Part shown: in pieces, positions 42,949-50,863 of the stretch
How positions within the stretch are numbered: the stretch's first letter is position 1
Layout: every line of letters begins with the position of its first letter
From: Paracidovorax cattleyae
GTDB lineage: Bacteria > Pseudomonadota > Gammaproteobacteria > Burkholderiales > Burkholderiaceae_C
Assembly (NCBI RefSeq): GCF_900104515.1
Contig: NZ_FNJL01000001.1
Coordinates: 266,616-330,615, forward strand
Direction of reading: 5' to 3'
DNA: 64,000 nucleotides
The notes under the pieces: model-generated
What the model was told of the DNA's origin: nothing
What the model saw: only the letters and a program-made list of their open reading frames with translations
Database searches by the model: none
Made by a program: the position numbers and the translations under genes

Positions 42949-44442
42949 TCAGGCCTCGGCAGGCTGGAGCGCGGGCCGCTGCTCCCGGTCCCCGATCTCG
43001 TAGAAGAGCTTGTGCACCGTCTCGTTGAACGGGGCATCTTTCAGCCGGGCCTGGATCATCGCGTGCAGCGAATCGGACGAGGCCCCCGCATCGTTGCGCA
43101 CGGCGGCCTGCAGCAGGCTGCGCAGGTAGGCCTCCAGTTCCCGCGCACGGCTGTAGGGCAGCGGGCTGCGCGGCTCCTGCAGGAACGCCACCAGGTCGCG
43201 CACGCCGACGTCGAGCAGGCGGTCGATGTCCCAGCCCGCCGGCCGCTGCGCATCTTCCAGGACGGAAAAGGGATTGCCCTGGTAAGGCGCCGTGCGCAGG
43301 CCCAGTTCCGCAGCGATCATCGCTGCGACCAGGGGCGCCATGAGCACGCCGTTGCGGTAGGTGCCGGTCGCGATGTAGAGATCCGGCAGCCGGGTCCTGC
43401 CCACCAGGGGCCGCTTGAACGCGGCGATGGGCCGGAAGCCCACGCGGATCTGCTCGATGCGGCTCGTGCGGATGTCCGTGTTGATCTGGTGGATGGCCTC
43501 GTCGAACAGGCCGTGCAGCTCGCCGGGCTGCACCTTGGCCTCGGCGTCCTCGTCCACGCCCGTGAAATTGGTGGCGCCGACATACAGGGTGCCGGTACCG
43601 GGCCGGGGCACCAGATGGATCCCGCAGGCGAAGGTGCGGTTGGGAGTCCGGATGGTGTGGGCCACCGCCGGCGCTTCGCTGATGAGGCAGGAAACGCCCT
43701 TGCCGAAGCTCAGGGCCGGCAGCGCGGCGTCCTCCGCCAGCCCCGGGGGCAGGCACTCGAGCGAGCGGGAGCCGCTGGCCAGGACCACGGCATCCACCTG
43801 CTGCACGCTGCCGTCCGAGAGCGTTGCCTTCCAGGCTCGCCCCTCGGGGCGCACCTCCCGCACGCGCGCATCGAGGTGCCGGTAGCGCGGACGCCGCGAG
43901 AGCACTGCCGCCATCGCGTCGAGCAATTCACCGGAATGCACCGCATGCTCGTTCCTCAGGTAGAGGCACAGGGCCGGCGCGTGGACCGGGCTGGGCTTCA
44001 GGCCGGGGACGTCGCCAGGCTCGATCCACCCGGCAGGCTCGCCGCGGAGAGCGGCCTCCGCGTGCATGCGGCGGATGCCGTCGCGGTCCCGCGCCCCGAG
44101 GTTGTTCGCGATGATCACCGTGCCCTCGACCTGGGAGACGGGAACGGCCGCCTCCTCCCGCAGGCGCTCCAGCCACTGCGGGTAGTAGCGCTGCGCGGCC
44201 AGCCGGAAGTCGAACTCCTCCATCTCCTCGGGGCCGTCGTCGGCGGACATTTCACCGAAGGCGCCGAGCATCGCTCCGGCAGCGCGGGAAGCGGAAAGCG
44301 CATCGCCCTCGCGCGGGTAGGCGTGGACCACGTTCGCTCCACTGCCGTTCAGTTCCATCGCGGTGGCCAGGCCCACCACGCCGCCGCCGATCACCAGAAT
44401 GTTCTTCATGCCGTCTTTCATGCGTTGGACTCCCATGTTCAT
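42949..44442 (-). CDS. FAD-dependent oxidoreductase (DadA-like DAO family)
   Basis: 497-residue flavoprotein. The dinucleotide motif ILVIGGGVVGLATAMEL begins near residue 14; SASRAAGAMLGAFGEMS and the late FRPIAAFKRPLVG, TGTYRNGVLMAPLVA match D-amino acid dehydrogenase or glycine oxidase-like enzymes. It has a ~80-residue C-terminal extension (after LRTAPYQGNPF) not typical of DadA. The ATG at 44442 overlaps the stop of the 2-oxoglutarate oxygenase upstream (ATGA). The two probably act in sequence on one amino-acid-like compound. Confidence 0.88.
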   Translation of the reverse strand: MNMGVQRMKDGMKNILVIGGGVVGLATAMELNGSGANVVHAYPREGDALSASRAAGAMLGAFGEMSADDGPEEMEEFDFRLAAQRYYPQWLERLREEAAVPVSQVEGTVIIANNLGARDRDGIRRMHAEAALRGEPAGWIEPGDVPGLKPSPVHAPALCLYLRNEHAVHSGELLDAMAAVLSRRPRYRHLDARVREVRPEGRAWKATLSDGSVQQVDAVVLASGSRSLECLPPGLAEDAALPALSFGKGVSCLISEAPAVAHTIRTPNRTFACGIHLVPRPGTGTLYVGATNFTGVDEDAEAKVQPGELHGLFDEAIHQINTDIRTSRIEQIRVGFRPIAAFKRPLVGRTRLPDLYIATGTYRNGVLMAPLVAAMIAAELGLRTAPYQGNPFSVLEDAQRPAGWDIDRLLDVGVRDLVAFLQEPRSPLPYSRARELEAYLRSLLQAAVRNDAGASSDSLHAMIQARLKDAPFNETVHKLFYEIGDREQRPALQPAEA

Positions 44443-45488
44443 GCCGCCTGCCCCGCCTCGGCGGGGGACGGCTTGCGGTAGGCGAATACCCCGTCGAAGT
44501 TGCGCGCCAGATGGGCGCCCATCGTGACGGGCGCATAGCGCGCGGGCTTCGTTTCCGTGACGAACTGCGCCATCGGCTCGACCACGCAGTCGTGGTCGGG
44601 GTCGAAGAAGAAGTTGAGCGAATGGCGCACGTTTCCGGACACGTTCACAACGCGGTGGGGCGTCGCGCGCCAGTGGTCGTTCGTCCAGATGCCCGTCACG
44701 TTGCCGAGCAGGCAGAGGAAGGTGCCCGGCACGCGCGGCACGCGGGTCCACCGGCCAGCCGGGTCGCAGACTTCGAGGCCTTCCTCGTCCATCTGCCAGA
44801 TCACCGTGACGATGCCGTAGTCGGTGTGCTCGCCGCAGCCGATCGCCTGTGAATGGCCGCCCGCGGGCTGCTGCGGATAGCGCGCGGCGCGCAATTGCGC
44901 GAGCGGCTTGAGCGTGCGCTCGGCGAAGTAGGTGTTGGACAGGCCGAGCGCGATCGCGAACAGCTCGCTGATGTCGCCGCACATCGCGAGCCACTCGCGG
45001 TAGAGCCACGACAGCGTGGGCCGCAGCAGCGGCTGCGCCGCCGGCCAGGCATTGGGCCCGTGGAAGAACTTCCCGGCGCGCACGTCGGGATCGTCGGGGC
45101 CCAGTTCCATCGCCATGTCGAAGGCTTCCTTGATGTCCTGGACGGTGCTGCCATAGGCGGTTTCCTCGCCAGGGGGCACGTATCCGCGGTGGTAGCGCGA
45201 CCGCGACAGCTCGATGGACATTTTCTCTGCCCGGGGCAGATCGAAGAACGCCTGCACGGCCTCCTGCGCGGAGTGCAGCAGGTCGTCGGGAATGCCGTGC
45301 TCCTCGACGCAGAAGTAACCGAATTGGCGGCATACCCCGCCGAGTGCGAGCGCCAGTTCCCGCTTCTTCACTGCATCGCGCGAGCGCAGCGCGGCCAGGC
45401 TGACGATGGGAATGCGCTGGCCGGGCCCGGTGTACCGGACGCAGGGCGAATCCATTATTGAAATATTCAGTTCTGCCGGAATATTCAT
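44439..45488 (-). CDS. 2-oxoglutarate/Fe(II) oxygenase, isopenicillin N synthase family
   Basis: 349-residue oxygenase. The N-terminal DIOX_N part (IPIVSLAALRS, FGYFCVEEHGIPDDLL) and the jelly-roll core are complete. Iron ligands are His and Asp in GEHTDYG and the distal His in ATPHRVVN; the 2-oxoglutarate Arg is in VRHSLNFFF. I prefer the ATG at 45488 (MNIPAELN), preceded by GGAGAGG; an ATG five codons upstream overlaps that site. It is coupled to an FAD oxidase. The family name does not imply beta-lactam synthesis; substrate unknown. Confidence 0.9.
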   Translation of the reverse strand: MNIPAELNISIMDSPCVRYTGPGQRIPIVSLAALRSRDAVKKRELALALGGVCRQFGYFCVEEHGIPDDLLHSAQEAVQAFFDLPRAEKMSIELSRSRYHRGYVPPGEETAYGSTVQDIKEAFDMAMELGPDDPDVRAGKFFHGPNAWPAAQPLLRPTLSWLYREWLAMCGDISELFAIALGLSNTYFAERTLKPLAQLRAARYPQQPAGGHSQAIGCGEHTDYGIVTVIWQMDEEGLEVCDPAGRWTRVPRVPGTFLCLLGNVTGIWTNDHWRATPHRVVNVSGNVRHSLNFFFDPDHDCVVEPMAQFVTETKPARYAPVTMGAHLARNFDGVFAYRKPSPAEAGQAA

Positions 45489-45835
45489 TTTCGCCTCTCC
45501 CATATTCCTTCGCAGTGGATGGGGACTGCCTGGAAGGCAGGCGGGGCGTGGTGCGGCCATTCCCTCACGGGAGAAATCGAATGGATTTTCATCGGCAGTC
45601 CGGTGGTTGATAACGCGGCCATTATCGGCAGCACCACCACGGAAAGCCCGGGCGTTCATAAAATTACAATAACCCGAATTAAATAATCAGATGAAAATAA
45701 ATAATCCGGAATACGGTTCCATTGTCCCTCTGCCATGCGGCTGGACGGGTCGCACGGGCGGCCAGCGCTGAAACAGGCATGGCGGCCCACGAGCCGTCCG
45801 CCCAGGGGCCCCGGATGCCGGACGCCGCAGGGCGC
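45489..45835. other. AT-rich intergenic region with an inverted repeat upstream of the oxygenase operon
   Basis: This 347-bp gap contains GATAA-N8-TTATC (45609-45626), itself flanked by GGTGGT and ACCACC arms, and a strongly AT-rich block at about 45655-45715 in otherwise GC-rich DNA. It probably holds the promoter and an operator for the minus-strand oxygenase/oxidase operon. No credible gene is seen in it. Confidence 0.45.
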
Positions 45836-46468
45836 TCAGCCGCCCGCCACCATCTGCAGTTGGCCCGGCTGCGGCAGGACGAGCACGTTGCCCGTGCCGG
45901 CGATGAGGCCGTGCTCGCGCAGGTGCCGCAGCACCCGTGAGAAGGTTTCCGGCGCGATGCCGAGTTGCGCGGCGATGAGGCGCTTGCGCTGGCTGAGGGT
46001 GACGCGCAGCGCGCCGCCGTCGCCGGGCTCGGCGTGGCGCAGCAGCCATTGGGCGCAGCGGGCTTCCGCGTCCTGCGCGAGGCGGCTCACGGCCAGTTCG
46101 GTCTGCTGCAGGTAGCCTGCGGCCATGTCGCGCACCAGGCGCTGCACCGCGTCCGGCAGCAGCGCCACCTCGTCGCGGAACGCCTCCAGGGGCACGCGGC
46201 GCAGTTGCACCCGCGAATCCGCCACCATGTCCACGGGGCAGGGCTGGCCGAGCAGGGCCGACGCGGCATCGAGCCAGAAGGGCCCGTCCACCGCACCGAG
46301 CTGGTGCCGGAGCTGACCCTCCTCGCGCACCGCGAAGACCACGCGGCCACTATCGAGGTGCAGCACCGAAGCGGACTGCTGGCGGCGCTGGCGCAGCACC
46401 TGGCCTGCAGCGGCCACCTCGAACGGCACGGAAGGATCGGTGGAAGGGATGGGGAACATGGAGCGCAC
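45836..46468 (-). CDS. Crp/Fnr family transcriptional regulator (Dnr-like)
   Basis: 210-residue regulator with a cyclic-nucleotide-binding-like N-terminal beta barrel, a long dimer helix (LVRDMAAGYLQQTELAVSRLAQD) and a C-terminal winged HTH. The recognition helix contains ETFSR, the FNR-type E..SR pattern that reads TTGA half-sites. Only one Cys is present (QPCPV), so it cannot bind a [4Fe-4S] cluster and is more like Dnr/CooA-type sensors. A TTGA-N6-TCAA box lies 27 bases upstream of its start. Start could be 46468 or, three codons later, 46459. Confidence 0.92.
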   Translation of the reverse strand: MRSMFPIPSTDPSVPFEVAAAGQVLRQRRQQSASVLHLDSGRVVFAVREEGQLRHQLGAVDGPFWLDAASALLGQPCPVDMVADSRVQLRRVPLEAFRDEVALLPDAVQRLVRDMAAGYLQQTELAVSRLAQDAEARCAQWLLRHAEPGDGGALRVTLSQRKRLIAAQLGIAPETFSRVLRHLREHGLIAGTGNVLVLPQPGQLQMVAGG

Positions 46469-46494
46469 TGTGGCGCGCCAGCGTCCCGGGCGTG

Positions 46495-46508
46495 TTGAGC
46501 GAGGTCAA
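46495..46508. promoter_or_regulatory. FNR/Dnr-type box
   Basis: TTGAGCGAGGTCAA matches the TTGAT-N4-ATCAA consensus at both TTGA/TCAA half-sites. It sits 27 bases upstream of the Crp/Fnr gene on the minus strand and about 250 bases upstream of the divergent porin. Autoregulation is likely; porin control is possible. Confidence 0.6.
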
Positions 46509-46587
46509 ATGCGCCGCGCGCGATGCGGGACGGCGCACCCTGCCCGCGCCGCATGTGCCCGGCCGTGCGGGAAGGGAAGTGCCCATC

Positions 46588-46616
46588 TTGCCGGCACGGT
46601 AATTGCTGGTTACAAA
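46588..46616 (+). promoter_or_regulatory. candidate porin promoter
   Basis: TTGCCG and TACAAA are spaced by 17 bases, each matching four of six sigma-70 consensus positions. They lie about 140 bases upstream of the porin ATG, followed by a pyrimidine-rich leader. Moderate match only. Confidence 0.33.
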
Positions 46617-46757
46617 CGGCCACCGCCGGAGCGGGCATTCCACGGTTGCCGTGGTGCGTTCTCCGGGTGCACGGCGTCACGATACGCCCTGCTCCGGTGC
46701 ATCCATCCGATTTCCTTTCTCTTTGTGTTTGTCTTTGTCGTTGTGGACAGGAGCCTT

Positions 46758-47783
46758 ATGAAAAAAAACCTGATCGCGCTGAGCGCCGCGCTGTTGTGCG
46801 CCGCCGGTGCCCACGCCCAGAGTTCGGTCCAGCTCACCGGACTGTCTGACATCTACGCGGGCTCCATGAAGATGGCCGGCGACGCCAACCGCCGCTCGGT
46901 GGTCAACAGCGGCGGCCTGACCACCTCGTGGTTCGGCTTCAAGGGCACGGAAGACCTGGGCGGCGGCCTGACGGCCAGCTTCCAGCTGACGTCGTTCCTG
47001 CAGACCGACACCGGCACGCAGGGCCGCTTCACGGGCGACACCTTCTTCTCCCGCGATGCCAACGTCAGCCTGTCGGGCAACTTCGGCTCCGTGCTGCTGG
47101 GCAGGTGGATGGCGCCCAACTTCCTGCCGTCCGTGGTGGGCAATCCGCTGGGCGACTCGTTCAACTTCTCGCCGCTGATCCTGCACATGAACGTGCCCCT
47201 GTTCAACGGCACGGGCTGGGCCTCTACGACGCCCGCCGACACGGGCTGGAGCAACCAGATCGTCTACAGCACACCGAAGATCGGCGGCTTCTCCGCGAAC
47301 ATCCAGTACCAGTTCGGCGAGCAGGCGGGCAACAACGGCCGCAAGAACGTGGGCGCGAACTTCTTCTACTTCGGCGGCCCGCTCACGCTGACCGGCTTCT
47401 ACGAGCGCGACCAGATCGCCAATCCCGGCCAGGGCGCCTACCTGGGCACGACCAAGAAGGACTGGATGCTGCTGGGCGCCTACGACTTCCAGGTGGTCAA
47501 GCCCTTCCTGAGCTATGGCGAGGCCAAGGCGGACAACACCGACAACAAGGCCAAGACCATGCAGATCGGCGCCTCCATCCCCACCGGCCCGTCGGGCAAG
47601 GTGCTGGTCGAGTGGGTGAAGACCGAGATGACGCAGACCGACATCGACCGCAAGACCTTCACCGTCGGCTACGACTACTTCCTGTCGAAGCGCACCGACG
47701 TCTATGCGATGCTGATGAACGACCGCATCACCGCACAGACCAAGGGCAACAGCTTCGGCGTCGGCATCCGCCACCGGTTCTGA
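46758..47783 (+). CDS. outer-membrane porin, Gram-negative trimeric type (Omp32-like)
   Basis: 341-residue general porin of the Comamonadaceae Omp32/porin_4 type. The signal peptide MKKNLIALSAALLCAAGAHA ends at residue 20, and the mature protein starts QSSVQLTGLSDIYAG. Alternating amphipathic beta strands include WFGFKGTEDLGGGLTASFQL and SVLLGRWMAPNF. The C-terminus ends GVGIRHRF, with the terminal Phe recognised by the BAM machinery. GGACAGGAG gives a good ribosome site. It is divergent from the Crp/Fnr gene and ends at a strong terminator. Confidence 0.97.
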   Translation: MKKNLIALSAALLCAAGAHAQSSVQLTGLSDIYAGSMKMAGDANRRSVVNSGGLTTSWFGFKGTEDLGGGLTASFQLTSFLQTDTGTQGRFTGDTFFSRDANVSLSGNFGSVLLGRWMAPNFLPSVVGNPLGDSFNFSPLILHMNVPLFNGTGWASTTPADTGWSNQIVYSTPKIGGFSANIQYQFGEQAGNNGRKNVGANFFYFGGPLTLTGFYERDQIANPGQGAYLGTTKKDWMLLGAYDFQVVKPFLSYGEAKADNTDNKAKTMQIGASIPTGPSGKVLVEWVKTEMTQTDIDRKTFTVGYDYFLSKRTDVYAMLMNDRITAQTKGNSFGVGIRHRF

Positions 47784-47807
47784 CGCGAGTCCCCTTCTCC
47801 AGGGCGA

Positions 47808-47842
47808 AGAGCGCGGGAATCGCTTCCCGCGCTCTTTTTTTT
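47808..47842 (+). terminator. Rho-independent terminator of the porin gene
   Basis: Perfect 12-bp stem AGAGCGCGGGAA/TTCCCGCGCTCT with a 4-base loop, followed by eight Ts. It lies 25 bases after the porin stop codon. Confidence 0.95.
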
Positions 47843-47856
47843 ACGCCCCCGGATCG

Positions 47857-48415
47857 TCAGATCTTGCGCGAGAGATCCCACATGGCATCGACCAGCAGGT
47901 CGATGTCGCGCGCGTCGTGCCCGGCAGGTGGGCACCGTCCACGATGCTGATGAGGCCGTGGGCCTTCACCACCCCCATCAGGTCCGCGATCGACAGCATG
48001 GTGCCAGTGTTGCAGGTGGGCGAGGACCACATCATCGCGCGCACGCGCTTGCCCAGGGCCTCGAGCGCGCGGATGCGCTCGTCGAACAGGTTCACTCAGG
48101 TGGCCGCGGTCTGGTGGTTGCCCACGGGCGTCTCGATGCGCGGCACCTCGATGCCATAGCGGTCCGCGGCGATCTTGAGCGGCGTGTCGCCGCCGCCGTG
48201 CTCGTGGTTGGTGGTCACCACCACGTCGCCGCGCGGCCAGTCGATGCCGAGGATGGCATGGCACATGCCCGAGGACGTGTTGGCGGAAAATGCCCGTTCG
48301 TCCGCATCCACGCCAAAGCCCGGCGCCACCTGCCTGCGCAGGTCGAGCAGGTTGCCCCGTAGCCGCTGCCGGAATCGGCCGCCTGCTTGCGGTTCTCGCT
48401 GTCGAAGACGTCCAG
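47857..48415 (-). pseudogene. aminotransferase class V remnant (isopenicillin N epimerase-like)
   Basis: Degraded gene reading, from high to low coordinate, VLDVFDSENRKQAADS, then after a frameshift near 48357 NLLDLRRQVAPGFGVDADER and ANTSSGMCHAILG, then an in-frame TGA at 48096-48098 after VGNHQTAAT. It continues NLFDERIRALEALGKRV and IVDGAHLPG. There it jumps in another frame straight to the C-terminal DARDIDLLVDAMWDLSRKI and stop. The segment that should carry the PLP lysine is deleted, so no active product is possible. Sequence is otherwise well conserved, implying recent decay. Confidence 0.82.
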
Positions 48416-48424
48416 CACCAGCCT

Positions 48425-48829
48425 GGGGTGCAGGAGGCCCGGGATCTCGCCGCCGCGGCCCCGGAGCGCGTGATGGTGCTGTCGATGCACCAGGACGCCG
48501 GGTATGTGCGGCGTGCCGTGGGCCTGGGCGCGCGCGGCTACGTGCGCAAGGATGCGGATGCGCCGGCCGGCCAGCTGGTGCAGACCATCGAGACGGTGCG
48601 GGCCGGCGGCAGCCATTTCAGCGAAGGCGTGCGCGCGCTGGTGGGCGGCGGTGCTCGGGCTGCTGGCCGAGGGGCGCTCCAACAAGGACATCGCCGAGCA
48701 GATGGGCACCTCGGTGCGCACGGTGGAAACGCACCGGCTGCACCTGCGGCGCAAGCTGCGCATCGACGGGCAGGCCGCCCCGGCGAAGTACGCGGTGGCC
48801 CATGCAGACGTGTGCTGCCGACACGCACC
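48425..48829 (+). pseudogene. NarL/FixJ-type response regulator remnant
   Basis: The first frame gives the end of a receiver domain: PERVMVLSMHQDAGYVRRAV, GARGYVRKD, QTIETVRAGGSHFSEGVRAL. At about 48647 the frame shifts, and the second frame gives LGLLAEGRSNKDIAEQMGTS and VRTVETHRLHLRRKL, the LuxR-type HTH. The N-terminal receiver half with the phospho-Asp and the LTPRE start of the HTH are missing. The HTH frame has no stop and runs in frame into the EAL gene. It abuts the aminotransferase remnant, suggesting one rearrangement destroyed both. Confidence 0.8.
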
Positions 48830-48914
48830 TTCCGACGTAGCGGAATTCCCCGCTGCGGCACGGAGTGTGTCATTCCGATGTCATGGGGTGGGAGTAACTT
48901 CGCGACAATTGTGT

Positions 48915-50828
48915 ATGAATGTAACAATCGCACCCGGCCATGACAGCGCGCTCCAGGCGGTGGTCGCTTCGCTGTCGCCTGCGGTGCGGGACGGCACGGG
49001 ACCGCTCGTGCGGCTCATGCGGGGCGGCGGGCTCCACTGCGTGTTCCAGCCCCTCGCCGATCTCCGCGAGGGCAACGTCTATGCCCACGAAGCCCTGATC
49101 CGCGGCCCGGCGGGCACGCCCCTGCACACGCCCGACCGCCTGCTGGAGGCTGCGCTCGCGGAAGGCGTGCTGCAGGAGTTCGAGCTGCTGTGCGTGGCGA
49201 TCGCCCTGCGGCAGTGGGGGGCGTCCGGCGGCGCGGGCCGCCTGTTCGTGAACATCAGCGCGGATGCGCTGGTGCGCGGGGTATCGCTGTGCCGCGGCAT
49301 GACGCTGGCCGGCGCGGCCCGGGCCGCGGGCGTGTCGGCGGAGAACGTGGTGCTGGAGATCACCGAGCACGAGCGTGTGAGCGACATGGCCTCGCTGCGC
49401 GAGTCGCTCAAGCAGGTGCACGCCTGCGGCGCACGCATCGCGCTCGACGATTTCGGGGACGGCCGCTCCAGCCTGCGGCTCTGGTCCGAGACGCGGCCGG
49501 ACTTCGTGAAGATCGACAAGTACTTCGTGCGCGACATCAGCGCGCATCCCGGGAGCCTGCAGATGCTGCAGGCCATCAAGGGCATCGCGGACGCGTTCGG
49601 CACCACCCTGATCGCCGAGGGCATCGAGACGCAGGACGACCTGCGGGCGCTGCGCGACCTCGGCATCCCCTATGGCCAGGGCTACCTGCTGGGCCGGCCC
49701 GGGCCCGGACCGCGCGGGCGGATCGAAGCGCCGGCCCTGGACGCCGTGCGCGACCGCCGCGTGGCGATCATGCCGCACCGCGGCCAGAACGCCCGGCCGG
49801 GCATCCTGCGCAACCTGCTGGTGGTGCATGCGCCCACGGCCACGGCCGAGACCAGCAACGACACCGTGGCCGGTCTCTTCAAGGCGCATCCGGAACTGCA
49901 TGCCCTGCCGGTGCTCGACGGTGCGCGCCCCGTGGCGCTGATCAACCGCCAGCAGTTCATGAACCACTACGCGACGCTCTACTTCCGCGAGGTGCACGGC
50001 CGCAAGGCCTGCGCGGCCTTCGCGAACCCGGCGCCGCGCGTGGTCGAGCTCGACTGCGACGTGGACCAGCTCGTGGGCATCCTGACCTCACAGGACCAGC
50101 GCTACCTGAGCGACGGGTTCATCGTCACCGACAACGGCCGCTACGTGGGCCTGGGCACTGGCGAACAACTCGTGCGCAGCGTGACCGAGGCCCGCATCGA
50201 GGCGGCGCGTCACGCCAACCCCCTCACCTTCCTGCCGGGCAACATTCCCATCAGCCTGCACATGCAGCGGCTGATCGACAGCGGCACGGAGTTCGTGGCC
50301 TGCTATGCCGACCTGAACCACTTCAAGCCGTTCAACGACTACTACGGCTACTGGCGCGGCGACCAGATGATCCGCCTCGTGGCGCGGCTGGCCGTGGCGC
50401 ACTGCGATGCGCAGCGGGACTTCATCGGGCACGTGGGCGGGGACGACTTCATGCTGCTGTTCCAGAGCGGCGACTGGCTGCAGCGCTGCCAGCGCATCGT
50501 GGAAGAATTCGCGCGCGAGGCGTTCCAGTTGTTCGACGATGCCGCGCGCGCGGACGGCGGCATCTGGGCGGAAGACCGGCACGGGGTGAAGCGCTTCTTC
50601 CCCTGCACGACGCTGGCGATCGGGGCGGCGCGCGTGGTGCCGGGCACCATGCGCCATGCCGAGGAGGTGGCCAATGCCGCTGCGCTGGCCAAGCACGAAG
50701 CCAAGGGCTGCGCGAGCGGCCTGGCCTGGCGCACGGCGGAACGGACCGATCCCCTGGTGCACGCTCCGGGGCCTGTACCGCTGCGCGCCTGGCAGGGCTC
50801 GGGCGCCACCGCCGCAGCGTCCGCCTGA
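48915..50828 (+). CDS. EAL-CBS-GGDDF cyclic-di-GMP signalling protein
   Basis: 637-residue cytoplasmic protein. The N-terminal EAL phosphodiesterase (about 25-265) keeps its catalytic residues: EALIRG, FVNIS, LEITEHE, LDDFGDGRSS, VKIDK, IAEGIET and QGYLLGRP. A central pair of CBS-like repeats (about 285-420; RNLLVVHAPTATAETSND, LPVLDGARPVALINR) suggests nucleotide control. The C-terminal GGDEF-like domain reads HVGGDDFMLLF, a degenerate signature, so this half is more likely regulatory. Start at 48915 (MNVTIAPGHD); upstream in-frame sequence is pseudogene. No transmembrane segment. Confidence 0.92.
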   Translation: MNVTIAPGHDSALQAVVASLSPAVRDGTGPLVRLMRGGGLHCVFQPLADLREGNVYAHEALIRGPAGTPLHTPDRLLEAALAEGVLQEFELLCVAIALRQWGASGGAGRLFVNISADALVRGVSLCRGMTLAGAARAAGVSAENVVLEITEHERVSDMASLRESLKQVHACGARIALDDFGDGRSSLRLWSETRPDFVKIDKYFVRDISAHPGSLQMLQAIKGIADAFGTTLIAEGIETQDDLRALRDLGIPYGQGYLLGRPGPGPRGRIEAPALDAVRDRRVAIMPHRGQNARPGILRNLLVVHAPTATAETSNDTVAGLFKAHPELHALPVLDGARPVALINRQQFMNHYATLYFREVHGRKACAAFANPAPRVVELDCDVDQLVGILTSQDQRYLSDGFIVTDNGRYVGLGTGEQLVRSVTEARIEAARHANPLTFLPGNIPISLHMQRLIDSGTEFVACYADLNHFKPFNDYYGYWRGDQMIRLVARLAVAHCDAQRDFIGHVGGDDFMLLFQSGDWLQRCQRIVEEFAREAFQLFDDAARADGGIWAEDRHGVKRFFPCTTLAIGAARVVPGTMRHAEEVANAAALAKHEAKGCASGLAWRTAERTDPLVHAPGPVPLRAWQGSGATAAASA

Positions 50829-50838
50829 GCGGCGGGGA

Positions 50839-50863
50839 CGGCCCGCCAGCGGTCAGCGGGCCG
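50839..50863. terminator. hairpin between convergent EAL and puuD genes
   Basis: An 8-bp perfect stem CGGCCCGC/GCGGGCCG with a 9-base loop spans the puuD stop codon and lies 10 bases after the EAL stop. No U tract follows on either strand; a role as a shared 3' barrier is inferred. Confidence 0.45.
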
